Source: Gemmata sp.
GTDB lineage: Bacteria > Planctomycetota > Planctomycetia > Gemmatales > Gemmataceae
Reading direction: 5' to 3'
Assembly (NCBI GenBank): GCA_025055115.1
Contig: JANWYJ010000060.1
Location: 1-34,985, forward strand
Length of the DNA stretch: 34,985 nt
Below the pieces are notes generated by a model. That model did no database searches, was not told the origin of the DNA, and was given only the letters and a program-made list of their open reading frames with translations. Below, piece after piece: positions 25,860 to 33,575 of this stretch (the first letter of the stretch is position 1; each line of letters begins with the position of its first letter). The position numbers and the translations under genes are program-made.

Positions 25860-27674
25860 ATGAAGATTGGGATCGACTTACGCTCACTAGACACCGAAGC
25901 TGCCTCCGGTGCGCTTCTTGGCGCGACCCTCCGCGAACTGTTGGCCAGCGATGCCGAGAATACTTATGTCGTCTTTCACACTCTGAACAATTATCACCTC
26001 CTCGAGGATACTCCGCCCCGCGTCATACGGTACACATATTCACTATTGCGCTTCACGGAAGAATTACAAGGTCGGTTGGAGTACGAAAACGATTACGATA
26101 TTCTTTTTCGGGTCGATCCCGCGGGCCGGCCCGAGCGGTTCCCACTGCAGCGGCAGATCGTCTATCTGTCGCAGTGGCCCTCGCACGAACCCCGGCAACT
26201 CACCGAAGCCCAACGCACCCGGCGGCGGGAGCTTCACGCCTACCAAACCGGCGGCGGGGCCTTCGCGGTGCCCGACGCCGCCACCTTACAGGCCCTCCAG
26301 GCCGATGATTGGACGACAATAGACGATCTGTTCGTCCTCCCCGTTGGGGCTGCCGGCGTGGCGGTTTTGCAGGCAGCATTCCAGCGTGTCGCAGCACGTG
26401 CCCGAGGGCCGTGCGTGCGGGTGAGTACGCCACCGGTGGTGTCGATTGTCACACCGTCGTTCAATCAAGGGAAGTTTATTCGTCAAACAATCGACAGCGT
26501 GCTCCAACAAGACTACCCACACATCGACTACCGGGTGGTCGATGGTGGCTCCACCGACGGAACTCTCGAAATACTCAAAAGTTACGGCAATCGGCTGCAA
26601 TGGACCTCAGAAAAGGATCGCGGGCAAGCCCATGCGATCAACAAAGGCCTGGCCCAGGCCCGCGGCGACATCTTCGCCTACCTCAATTCCGACGACCTGT
26701 TACGGCCCGGAGCGGTGGCCCGTGTGGTGCAGCACTTCCACGAGCGACCCGCCTGCGATTTGGTCTACGGTCGTGATGCCATGATCGACCACAACGGCCA
26801 TTATCTGCGAATGTATCCGACGGCCGACTATTCCTTTGAACGGCTGGTTCACGAATGCTGCATCAGTCAACCGGCGACGTTTTGGCGAAAACGACTGGCG
26901 AAGATCGTTGGTCCCTTCAACGAATCGCTGCATCTGATGATGGATTATGATTACTGGCTGCGGGCCGATCGCGCCGGTGGGGTTCTCGAACATATTCCTG
27001 AGGTGCTGGCGCAGACGCGGGTACATCGTGACGCAAAATCCAGCGGCGCGGGGAAAATCGAGCAATACCAACGCGAATTCTTCCGCGAATTATTTGCCAT
27101 CTCCATTGAACATGCCGGCTATGTCAGCCCGCATTACATTTTGCAATGGCTGTACGCGGCCGTGTTTTACCCTTACCCGTGGACACGGCCCCACGCCGAT
27201 CTGATCAACTACCTGTGCCAACGCTGGTACCACCAGCGCTACCGCTGTGGCATGAGCCGCTGGCAGACGCTGCGGATGTTAGCTCGGGAGGAATGGTGGC
27301 GGGTGCTGCGACGGCTATTGCGCCCCATGCGTTGTCTCGATCCGCGGCAGTGGTTTTGTGCCACCGCCCCAGCCGGATTGGATTTGGGACCGGATTTGTG
27401 GCTTGGTCCCGAGAACGCCTGTCCCCACCCGGGGGGTCCGCTGCGGTTGACGGGCTTTGCCGCATGTGATTGTGTCCTCAGTATTTACGCCGACCGGCAA
27501 GAATTGGCCGTCGTTCCCTTACAAGCGCAGACGCCCACGGATGTGAAGTTGGACGTGCCGCAACCAGGGGTCGTGCGCCTGCGTTTCTCGCACGCCGACA
27601 CGCTCCCCGATGGCCGCCGTGTTTGCTTCAAGCTGCAAGGAACCACCCTTCCCACCCACCGCGCTGTGGCTTAG
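25860..27674 (+). CDS. Family 2 glycosyltransferase with GT4-like N-terminal remnant
   Basis: The product has 604 residues and the start is preceded by CGGAG. Residues 1-130 begin MKIGIDLRSLDTEAASGALL, a typical opening of GT4 (GT-B) glycosyltransferases, but the remainder of a GT4 domain is absent. Residues 190-400 form a GT2 (GT-A) domain: VSIVTPSFNQGKFIRQTIDS, then VVDGGSTDGT, and the metal-binding-type FAYLNSDDLL (D278/D279). FMMDYDYWLR-like LMMDYDYWLRADRAG lies near the acceptor site. The last 200 residues include amphipathic and basic segments and a beta-rich end. It probably transfers sugar to a surface polysaccharide or glycan at the inner membrane. Donor and acceptor are unknown, and no polysaccharide operon surrounds it. 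Confidence 0.8.
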   Translation: MKIGIDLRSLDTEAASGALLGATLRELLASDAENTYVVFHTLNNYHLLEDTPPRVIRYTYSLLRFTEELQGRLEYENDYDILFRVDPAGRPERFPLQRQIVYLSQWPSHEPRQLTEAQRTRRRELHAYQTGGGAFAVPDAATLQALQADDWTTIDDLFVLPVGAAGVAVLQAAFQRVAARARGPCVRVSTPPVVSIVTPSFNQGKFIRQTIDSVLQQDYPHIDYRVVDGGSTDGTLEILKSYGNRLQWTSEKDRGQAHAINKGLAQARGDIFAYLNSDDLLRPGAVARVVQHFHERPACDLVYGRDAMIDHNGHYLRMYPTADYSFERLVHECCISQPATFWRKRLAKIVGPFNESLHLMMDYDYWLRADRAGGVLEHIPEVLAQTRVHRDAKSSGAGKIEQYQREFFRELFAISIEHAGYVSPHYILQWLYAAVFYPYPWTRPHADLINYLCQRWYHQRYRCGMSRWQTLRMLAREEWWRVLRRLLRPMRCLDPRQWFCATAPAGLDLGPDLWLGPENACPHPGGPLRLTGFAACDCVLSIYADRQELAVVPLQAQTPTDVKLDVPQPGVVRLRFSHADTLPDGRRVCFKLQGTTLPTHRAVA

Positions 27675-27788
27675 CTTCCCTCCTAGCGGCACCGGCCAGG
27701 CAACGTGCGGGATCATGACCAACGCCGTGAAGTGGACCGCTCCCCCGTGAGCCGCTGCTACGCTTAGGGCGGGCGAAGTGAGGAAGGA

Positions 27789-29078
27789 TCATCGTCGTCC
27801 GGGGGATGTTCGGCCATACCAGGCGACCAATTTGGGCAGTTCGCCGCGGTTGGCGAGCATACGTAGGGCGAATTTTTGTCGGGCAGCGCCCAGAAGCGGG
27901 TTGAAGCCGAAGTTGTCGTCCACCATGCGGACAGCTTGGGTGATGGCATCGTCCGGCTGGCGGCCGCCGTGGGTCAATACCCGAGCTAGCCACATCGCCG
28001 CGGGAAAGGTCAGGGCCAGTGATTCCAGCCCTTCCCACACGGCCAGTCCAAAGTTCGGCGGACCACAAAACTGCAACGATTCTACTTTCACCCGATGCCA
28101 TCGGGCCAACAGATCGGTGGCAGCTGCGCTGAGTTGGCCGAGTGGTAGTTCTCCCGCGGCAAAGGTGACCCGGGCCGGAAGAGCCGCGTGAACCGGCGGA
28201 ATGGTGCCGCGACCGGTGGCAAACCGCCACGCCGCCAGCCACCGCCGGATCGGCCCCCGTTGGGCGAAGCCCTTTTCGGCGCCGTGGTCTTTGCGGGCGT
28301 AGACCGCAACCAGTTGCCGGAAGATGGTCCGCCCGACCCAGCCGGGCGGCGGCAGTTCGTCGGCTTGGCGGGGGACTTCATCCTCGGCGGCCTGGCTGAG
28401 AACGTGCAACAACTCGCTCAGCCGCCCACCTGTTACGGCTTTCTTGGGATCGCCGCCACCGTCGAAGGTGGCTTTCTTCAACAGTTCCACCACAAAGAGA
28501 ATCTTCCGCCAGCGGCGCTCGAAGGGATCGGCCGCGTGAGCCAGAAGACGGGAAACCGCCGTCGCAAGACGGCCCAAATCATTCCACGACAGCGCCTGCG
28601 TGCCTTGCAAGGGTGGTGGTGGGGCGGTGAGCGTCCCGGGGGGGGCCGTGGCTTCAAAGAAGGTTGCGTATTCACGGGCTTCAGGGAGCTGTTCGGCAAG
28701 CGGCCGTCCTAGGTTCTGCGCCGCGGAGGGACAAGCCAAGCGCAGCCCAACGTTCCAATGATCGCCCGCGGGCACCAGCAGAAATGGGTAGATGCGGCAG
28801 GCCAGCGGTTTGGCCGCAGCGCCAAACTTGGCGTGGATGCGGCACAACTGATCGGGGCCGAGAAACACACACGAACCATCGCCACGGTGATTGAGATAGA
28901 ATTCGCCGCCCCGTTGCGTGAAAAAGGCGACCTGCGCCAATTCGGGCAGTTGCTCCCAGCCTTGCCCCTCAATCCGCCGGCGCTCCTCAGCCGTCACCGG
29001 GACGGCATACGACCGACAGCAATCACCGCAGGTATGGCAATCCCAATTCTGGAGCACCGTCAGCGCGCGAACCTGCAT
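27789..29078 (-). CDS. YkgJ-type cysteine-cluster protein
   Basis: The product has 429 residues, long for this family. The N-terminus holds the cluster NWDCHTCGDCCRSY (C14, C17, C20, C21), followed by GDGSCVFLGPDQLCRIHAKFG (C70, C79, H82) and PLACRIYPF (C94). This is the PF03692 (CxxCxxCC, zinc/iron-chelating) pattern. Residues 150-429 are a helical extension of unknown fold. Proteins of this group are thought to bind metal or an Fe-S cluster, but their role is not established. It begins 22 bp after the stop of the zinc-ribbon gene, so the two probably form an operon; the gap is a 15-bp tandem duplication that includes this ATG. Confidence 0.75.
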   Translation of the reverse strand: MQVRALTVLQNWDCHTCGDCCRSYAVPVTAEERRRIEGQGWEQLPELAQVAFFTQRGGEFYLNHRGDGSCVFLGPDQLCRIHAKFGAAAKPLACRIYPFLLVPAGDHWNVGLRLACPSAAQNLGRPLAEQLPEAREYATFFEATAPPGTLTAPPPPLQGTQALSWNDLGRLATAVSRLLAHAADPFERRWRKILFVVELLKKATFDGGGDPKKAVTGGRLSELLHVLSQAAEDEVPRQADELPPPGWVGRTIFRQLVAVYARKDHGAEKGFAQRGPIRRWLAAWRFATGRGTIPPVHAALPARVTFAAGELPLGQLSAAATDLLARWHRVKVESLQFCGPPNFGLAVWEGLESLALTFPAAMWLARVLTHGGRQPDDAITQAVRMVDDNFGFNPLLGAARQKFALRMLANRGELPKLVAWYGRTSPGRR

Positions 29079-29106
29079 GAGAACACTAGGGATGAGAACA
29101 CTAGGG
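29077..29106. repeat. 15-bp tandem duplication spanning stop and next start
   Basis: ATGAGAACACTAGGG is repeated directly (29077-29091 and 29092-29106). On the minus strand the first-read copy carries the TAG stop of the zinc-ribbon gene. The second gives another in-frame TAG five codons on and touches the ATG of the YkgJ-like gene. Confidence 0.95.
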
Positions 29107-30159
29107 ATTCGGGTGGACTTTCATAATTTCAAACGAACGGAAAAAAGGTTCCACAAAGGTTGGATCGCTGGCGGTCAGATGGCGTCCTTCGACCGACAGA
29201 TAATATACCCGTCCGTCACTGACGTAGACGCGCACGACACGGACGATGTTATTGTTCAAATGCACAGTCCACTCTCGGCCCCGTTGATCGTTGGCCCACA
29301 GGGTGACATCCCGGGGTTCCGACAGCCGGCCCCATTGGGCCAATTGCTGGCCGATGGCATCGAACCAGGCGTCGTCGCCAGGCGCCGGGGCCGCGGGGGT
29401 GGCCGCTTTAGCCAGGTAGACGTATTCATCGTCGAGTTCGGTTTGGTAAGTGGCGCGGCGACCGTCGTCGATACGCCAATTCAACTGCGGCAGGGGGGAA
29501 TCGGTGTGGGTTTCGATCAAACCCGGCATGCGGACTTTGAACCGCCCTTTCTCCGAGAAGACCACATGCCACGGATCGTCGGTGAACAAAGCCCGGACGC
29601 GGTCCATGAGGTCTTTCTTTAAGAAGTACAACCCGGCGGCCGCCAAATACGCCAGCCCCACCAACATGAGAACACCTTTGATGCGGGTGGTGGCGGTCCA
29701 GTCGATGGTGTACACCACCCCCATGCATAATGCAGAAGCGGCGAACGACAAGCAGATGGGTACGGCCAACGACAAAGCGGCTTTTTGCCCTGTCAGAAAA
29801 GGCGCGGCCCACCACAGAACCGGAATACCAAACGGCAGCAACGCCAACCCCAACAACACCGAAACCGGCAGACCCGCAATGGGCGGGGTGTGCGGATCGT
29901 GTTCGGGGTCGGGAATAAGGTCCGAGCCGGACGGAGCGGTTGCTTCCGCTGGCAGAGAGGTGGGCGGAGTGACTGGCATCGCCCGCGACCGTGCCGACCG
30001 GCCCACCCGGGGGGCAGGATACCGGGGGTGAATCGTTGGAATTTCTTCAATTGCGATAAACGATGCCGCACAGCGTGGGCATTGCACCACTTGGTGTAAT
30101 GCGTCCGGCTCAACCTGTGATTCGCCCCAGCATGTCGGGCACCGCACAACCAACGACAT
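29101..30159 (-). CDS. Zinc-ribbon membrane protein of unknown function
   Basis: The product has 352 residues; the start has GAGAGGGG upstream. An N-terminal zinc ribbon (C7, C10, C27, C30: RCPTCWG and VQCPRCAA) is followed by a Pro-rich linker. Three or four membrane helices lie between about 105 and 195 (PVSVLLGLALLPFGIPVLWW, FAASALCMGVVY, GVLMLVGLAYLAAAGLYFL). A C-terminal soluble domain (210-352) includes WHVVFSEKGRFKVRMPG and VRVVRVYVSDGRVYYLSVEG. It resembles the planctomycete habit of fusing an MJ0042-like zinc ribbon to membrane proteins. The soluble domain is not recognised. Confidence 0.65.
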   Translation of the reverse strand: MSLVVRCPTCWGESQVEPDALHQVVQCPRCAASFIAIEEIPTIHPRYPAPRVGRSARSRAMPVTPPTSLPAEATAPSGSDLIPDPEHDPHTPPIAGLPVSVLLGLALLPFGIPVLWWAAPFLTGQKAALSLAVPICLSFAASALCMGVVYTIDWTATTRIKGVLMLVGLAYLAAAGLYFLKKDLMDRVRALFTDDPWHVVFSEKGRFKVRMPGLIETHTDSPLPQLNWRIDDGRRATYQTELDDEYVYLAKAATPAAPAPGDDAWFDAIGQQLAQWGRLSEPRDVTLWANDQRGREWTVHLNNNIVRVVRVYVSDGRVYYLSVEGRHLTASDPTFVEPFFRSFEIMKVHPNP

Positions 30160-30265
30160 CCCGCCCCTCTCCCCCGTAATTCCTCGTCCCTGGAAGCTAC
30201 TCCCCCTGCCGTTATTCTATCGCCGCAGCGCGATCGACGGAATTGGCCGCGATGCCGCCAGCGAT

Positions 30266-31213
30266 TTAGGGTGTGGCCCGGATCGCCGGGGCTTTGAGCA
30301 ATTCGATTTTCTCACCGCGGCCAACGGCATACTGGAAGTTGGTGTTCTCCGTACAAGCCGCACCGATATTCCCTTGGGGGTCCAACGCGATGAAGGCGAC
30401 CCGCGTGGGATGAACGCCACGGCGTGCCGTGGCCGCATGCGCTCGCCGGCACGCGATTTCGCAAGCTTCTTGCGGCGATTTCCCGGCACGCATTTGCTCG
30501 ACAATCAACAGGCTGCCGCCAATGCGGATGATTTCTTCCCCGACTCCGGTGGCTCCGGCCGCTCCCGCGGTGTCGTCCACATACAAACCGGCACCAATGA
30601 GCGGGGAATCCCCCACGCGACCAGGCATCTTGTACGCCAGCCCACTGGTGGTACAAACCCCGCCCAGGTGCCCTTTGGCATCCCGAGCCAAGACCGTGAC
30701 CGTATCGTGATTGAACTCAGAAATATTGATCGCTGCCGCACCGCTGGTTTCGGTACTGGTGGGTTGTTTGTCGTTGTCCTTGGACTTGGGTCGGTCGGGG
30801 TGTTTTTCGAGCCATTCCTTGAGGCTTTCGAGAGTGTAGGGCATTTCCAAGCGGAAACCTTGCTCCAGGGCGAACCACTTGGCCGCTTCGCCCACCAGCA
30901 GCACATGGGGCGTCTTCTCCATGACGCGCCGGGCCAACGCCGATGGATGGCGAATATGTTCCACACACGCCACCGCCCCACAAGCGAGCGTGCGGCCATC
31001 CATCAGGCAGGCATCGAGGGTCAGCCGGCCCAACCGATCGGGCAGGCTGCCAAAACCGACGGAATTGCGGATGGTGGTATCGGCTTCCACCGCTTGGGCT
31101 CCGGCCAGGGCCGCGTCGAGAGCGGATTCGCCACGCCCCAGAGCTTTCATCGCCGCTTCAACCGCCGTGCGGCCAAAGGGCCAGGTGGCAATGGTGATCG
31201 GTTCAGCCATCAT
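30266..31213 (-). CDS. Isoaspartyl peptidase/glycosylasparaginase-type Ntn hydrolase
   Basis: The product has 315 residues. The start is taken at 31213 (or the next codon, 31210), because the open frame upstream begins only at a TTG and lacks a signal peptide. The alpha chain would be residues 1-170. The autocatalytic cleavage site and nucleophile are T171 in NHDTVTVLARD, followed by CTTSGLAYKMPGRVGDSPLIGAG, the substrate-binding region of the PF01112 family. Members hydrolyse isoaspartyl peptides, asparagine or GlcNAc-Asn linkages. HDT-V and GRVGDSP favour the glycosylasparaginase branch. A charged loop (about 137-158) just before the cleavage site is typical of the disordered pre-cleavage linker. 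Confidence 0.85.
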   Translation of the reverse strand: MMAEPITIATWPFGRTAVEAAMKALGRGESALDAALAGAQAVEADTTIRNSVGFGSLPDRLGRLTLDACLMDGRTLACGAVACVEHIRHPSALARRVMEKTPHVLLVGEAAKWFALEQGFRLEMPYTLESLKEWLEKHPDRPKSKDNDKQPTSTETSGAAAINISEFNHDTVTVLARDAKGHLGGVCTTSGLAYKMPGRVGDSPLIGAGLYVDDTAGAAGATGVGEEIIRIGGSLLIVEQMRAGKSPQEACEIACRRAHAATARRGVHPTRVAFIALDPQGNIGAACTENTNFQYAVGRGEKIELLKAPAIRATP

Positions 31214-31316
31214 CGCACCGACATGAGGTGATAGAAAAACCACTATCCGCAGATTACGCCGCCAAGAAGCGATGAGAAGACGCCGACGGATGGTTTTTTC
31301 CTGCAACCAAGGATCA

Positions 31317-31341
31317 AGCCTTGGATAGTTTATCCAAGGCT
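31317..31341 (-). terminator. Stem-loop between csrA and the asparaginase-type gene
   Basis: A perfect 11-bp stem (AGCCTTGGATA / TATCCAAGGCT) with a three-base loop lies 94 bp after the csrA stop in the direction of transcription. There is no T run after it on the minus strand, so it may be an mRNA-stabilising or Rho-linked structure and not an intrinsic terminator. Confidence 0.45.
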
Positions 31342-31434
31342 CACAACATTCGGAGGGAAAAGATGGGCCACGAGAAGTTCGGCGAGTTCCGGCCAGGCAG
31401 GAACGCGAAGGGAAGTCGGGACGGACAGACCCGT

Positions 31435-31638
31435 CTAGGACACCGCCGGGAGGTTCGACTGACCGTCGGCCCGCGGCTGCGGCGGGTTGATCGGCAATAA
31501 CTCTTGACGGTAAATCGGGACGTCGCGCGGGGCTTCAATTCCCAAACGAATCTTGCCACGATCAATATCAACGACGGTAATACAAATATTGTCGCCAATG
31601 AAAATCTTTTCGCCCAATTTGCGGCTCAGAACGAGCAT
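31435..31638 (-). CDS. csrA: Carbon storage regulator CsrA
   Basis: The product has 67 residues, with the family-defining start MLVLSRKLGEKIFIGDNICI and the RNA-binding elements VVDIDRGKIRLGIEAPRDVP and IYRQEL. CsrA homodimers bind GGA in hairpin loops of mRNA leaders and change translation or stability. GGAGGGA lies about nine bases before the start. It is monocistronic by spacing: 221 bp to the next gene downstream, with a hairpin between. The C-terminal dozen residues (NPPQPRADGQSN) are extra and probably disordered. A leader with a GGA-containing hairpin loop occurs 1.8 kb away (33398-33434), but a link is speculative. Confidence 0.95.
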   Translation of the reverse strand: MLVLSRKLGEKIFIGDNICITVVDIDRGKIRLGIEAPRDVPIYRQELLPINPPQPRADGQSNLPAVS

Positions 31639-32433
31639 GGTCGCGTCCCTCCGGTGTTCGTCACTCGTCCGTATAGCTCCCTAATTCTACGCCATGAATT
31701 GCCATGACGTTGCGCCGAGCGACCAAATCCAAGACCCACCTTAAGAATTGGGGAACGTATGTTCGGAATAATGGGTGCAGCGTACACGACAACGCACTCC
31801 AAGCCCCCGCGCATCGCTTGTGAATTTCTTCACTTGCCTGCGGTTTACCTATCCCCGGCCTGATGCGAACTTCAACCTAAGTGTCCAATGGGTTGAAGAT
31901 TGCATCGCAACTCCTGGCATCATCCCTCGGTGTGTTACGATCGCTCAGCTGAACTCGACGGTAATAAGCCACCGCCGCACACGGCCTAGCATCATCCCTC
32001 GGCCTGTTACGATCACCCAGCAGCGACATCTTCGACGGCAGATGCCCGCGCTTACTGGACCCAACACGGCGCAAATGGCGAATATCGTCTAGAAAAGTCT
32101 ATTTTCATCTGTCGATTCTGCGTTACAAAAGGCGAACTGCGCTGAACAGCAGCGCTGAACGCTTCCTATGCATCGCCGCGGCCGGTCGGTCGGTCGGCGC
32201 GATCGGCGGCCTGGTTGCCGTTTGCCCTGCCGGCGTTCTTCCTCAAATTTCCATAAAAATTTCCATAAGAACTCGTTACCTCCCGTTTTTCGTTGATCAC
32301 TGTTCGTGGGAACTCTGCGGTCATTCGTTGCGTAGGCGCGGGGGGGTCCTCGGTGGTCCGGCCACGACCCTTCTCTTGTCCCGGCTGCGCCTCCCGTCTG
32401 CGATTGTTCCGCAACATTTGCCGGCGCAGCGGT
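31639..32433. other. 795-bp non-coding region upstream of csrA
   Basis: No supported gene. It should contain the csrA promoter, but no clear -35/-10 pair was found. Repeats seen: a 32-bp element at 31918-31949 and 31989-32020 (GCATCATCCCTCGG start, 28 of 32 matching); a 12-bp tandem AAATTTCCATAA at 32245-32256 and 32257-32268; and a GGTC tetranucleotide run near 32182. Reading frames in the region (for example 31775-32092, plus) have no recognisable protein features. Confidence 0.5.
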
Positions 32434-32769
32434 TTAGGCAACACACGCCATCATGGCCGCCGCTTGTTCGCGAAGAAATTCCAGCGGCCGCGGGTCGCCT
32501 TCGTAGCGAGCATCGGCCGGATGGAACAACGCTTGCTTGAGCCGGGCACGCTGTTCCAACACTGCCAGTTTTTCGGGTGTTCCTGGCGCCGCCGTGGTGG
32601 GCACCGGTGGCAATGGCGCTTTGCCACAAAAATTGCCAATGCCTCGCCGAGCAAACTTGCTTGTGGGCGGGTATTGGTCTTTCACGCCGGGGGTGTAGTA
32701 GCAGGTCCAGCACAGCCCCCGCGGACGGTTCACTTTCGACTTGGAACAATGGCGACAAATGGTAGTCAT
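32434..32769 (-). CDS. Small CxxC...CxxC protein, planctomycete-type
   Basis: The product has 111 residues. The N-terminus holds two CxxC knuckles, ICRHCSKSKV (C5, C8) and GLCWTCYYTPG (C20, C23), a compact zinc-binding module. It is followed by VKDQYPPTSKFARRG, a conserved-looking basic segment, and a helical C-terminus (LEQRARLKQALFHPAD). I recall similar small proteins in Gemmata-like genomes, annotated as hypothetical. Binding of nucleic acid or protein is possible but unproven. It lies downstream of the 147-residue gene on the same strand (121 bp) and is probably read from the same strong promoter at 33440-33468. Confidence 0.65.
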   Translation of the reverse strand: MTTICRHCSKSKVNRPRGLCWTCYYTPGVKDQYPPTSKFARRGIGNFCGKAPLPPVPTTAAPGTPEKLAVLEQRARLKQALFHPADARYEGDPRPLEFLREQAAAMMACVA

Positions 32770-32853
32770 GGTTATTTCCAGGGTGGAGTTGGGGAAAAAG
32801 TCGTTAGATAGTCCGAAACTCTTGGCAGTTGAAGCTCATGAGGTTGTGTTGGG

Positions 32854-32895
32854 ACGGCAAACCCGCGCGTTACGACGGCAAACGCGCGCGTTACG
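32854..32895. repeat. 21-bp tandem duplication at a gene stop
   Basis: ACGGCAAACCCGCGCGTTACG (32854-32874) and ACGGCAAACGCGCGCGTTACG (32875-32895) are adjacent. The second contains the TAA stop of the minus-strand gene (32891-32893), and the first supplies another in-frame TAA seven codons later. Confidence 0.95.
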
Positions 32896-33334
32896 CTGCA
32901 ACGACATCGGCCGTGGGCGCAGCAGCAGCCGGTGCCAGTTGGTTCAACGGCCATCGCTCCGCCAGTGCCCTTTCGACCTCCGCAAGCAATTCCCGACGCA
33001 TCTCGTCCCGCGGAGTGTCGTCGAACCAATTGAGAAACCACCGACACGCGGCCGGTTCGCCCAACCGCTGATCAGCCTCGAAACAGACCCGGGCGAAAAA
33101 TTCTTCCACTTCTCCCACGGTCTCCAGATCATCCCCTTGCCAGGCGCAGTAACCCAAGGCACACGCGGCCTCGACCGGCCAATCGCTGACACACATCAAC
33201 GGTGGGGGTGTGGTGGTGCTACCTTGGGTCAGTCGCGGATCATCGCTGACCAACGCATCACGCAGAGCCTGCAAACCCGCGGTGGATAACACAGGCACAA
33301 ACCCCTCACGCCAAACTCGACGCCAGCTTTCCAT
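32891..33334 (-). CDS. Acidic hypothetical protein behind a strong promoter
   Basis: The product has 147 residues from ATG 33334, chosen because GGGAGGGG lies just upstream. The frame is open further up through the structured leader, where ATG 33421 has no ribosome-binding site. The sequence is Trp- and acidic-rich and mostly helical: ESWRRVWREGFVPVLSTAGL, SDWPVEAACALGYCAWQGDD, VGEVEEFFARVCFEADQRLG and CRWFLNWFDDTPRDEMRREL. No signal peptide or membrane helix is present, and I do not recognise a family. Its expression is likely high, given the near-consensus promoter. It may form a two-gene unit with the CxxC protein downstream. Confidence 0.65.
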   Translation of the reverse strand: MESWRRVWREGFVPVLSTAGLQALRDALVSDDPRLTQGSTTTPPPLMCVSDWPVEAACALGYCAWQGDDLETVGEVEEFFARVCFEADQRLGEPAACRWFLNWFDDTPRDEMRRELLAEVERALAERWPLNQLAPAAAAPTADVVAA

Positions 33335-33356
33335 AGTTGCCCCTCCCACGTTTGTT

Positions 33357-33372
33357 CGAGCGTTGCCGCTCG
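33357..33372 (-). ncRNA. GNRA-capped hairpin in the mRNA leader
   Basis: On the minus strand CGAGCG-GCAA-CGCTCG forms a 6-bp stem closed by a GCAA (GNRA) tetraloop, 23 nt before the start codon at 33334. It may position or protect the ribosome-binding region. Confidence 0.5.
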
Positions 33373-33397
33373 TCCCCGTTCGTTGTGGTCGATGGTG

Positions 33398-33434
33398 GTG
33401 TCGGGTGGTGGAACTCCTCATTAGCACCCGACAC
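33398..33434 (-). ncRNA. 10-bp stem-loop at the predicted 5' end of the transcript
   Basis: On the minus strand GTGTCGGGTG pairs perfectly with CACCCGACAC around a 17-nt loop that contains AGGAG. The stem begins about where transcription from the 33440-33468 promoter should start. A 5'-terminal hairpin like this can stabilise mRNA, and the loop GGA is also the core recognised by CsrA. Structure is seen; function is inferred. Confidence 0.55.
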
Positions 33435-33439
33435 ACGAA

Positions 33440-33468
33440 TTTATACATATGTTCACTCACACTGTCAA
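33440..33468 (-). promoter_or_regulatory. Near-consensus sigma70 promoter
   Basis: On the minus strand TTGACA (33463-33468) and TATAAA (33440-33445) are separated by exactly 17 bp. Upstream lies an A-rich tract (plus strand: runs of T at about 33482-33498), which resembles an UP element. This is the best promoter seen in the window and drives the gene at 32891-33334. Confidence 0.85.
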
Positions 33469-33527
33469 CACCGTAGAGGAATTTTTTTCTTTTTTTTTGG
33501 TTGCCAAATGGCCATTCATCAAATTAT

Positions 33528-33575
33528 TAGACATTTCTAGACTTCTCTCAGAAATGAAATTAGACAAAAGTAGAC
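33528..33575. promoter_or_regulatory. Two pairs of TAGAC motifs, operator-like
   Basis: TAGAC occurs at 33528-33532, 33538-33542, 33561-33565 and 33571-33575. Within each pair the copies are 10 bp apart (one helical turn), and the pairs are 33 bp apart. They lie 60-110 bp upstream of the strong promoter in AT-rich DNA. A dimeric activator or repressor site is possible; the binding protein is unknown. Confidence 0.45.

Noticed and set aside
27672-27767. Possible stop echo after the glycosyltransferase (93-nt offset)
   Set aside because: Similarity is only about a dozen bases with an indel and other stops intervene, so it was left out of the counted cases.
31775-32092. 105-codon plus-strand reading frame
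   Set aside because: No ribosome-binding site, odd composition, contains the 32-bp direct repeat and shows no protein features.
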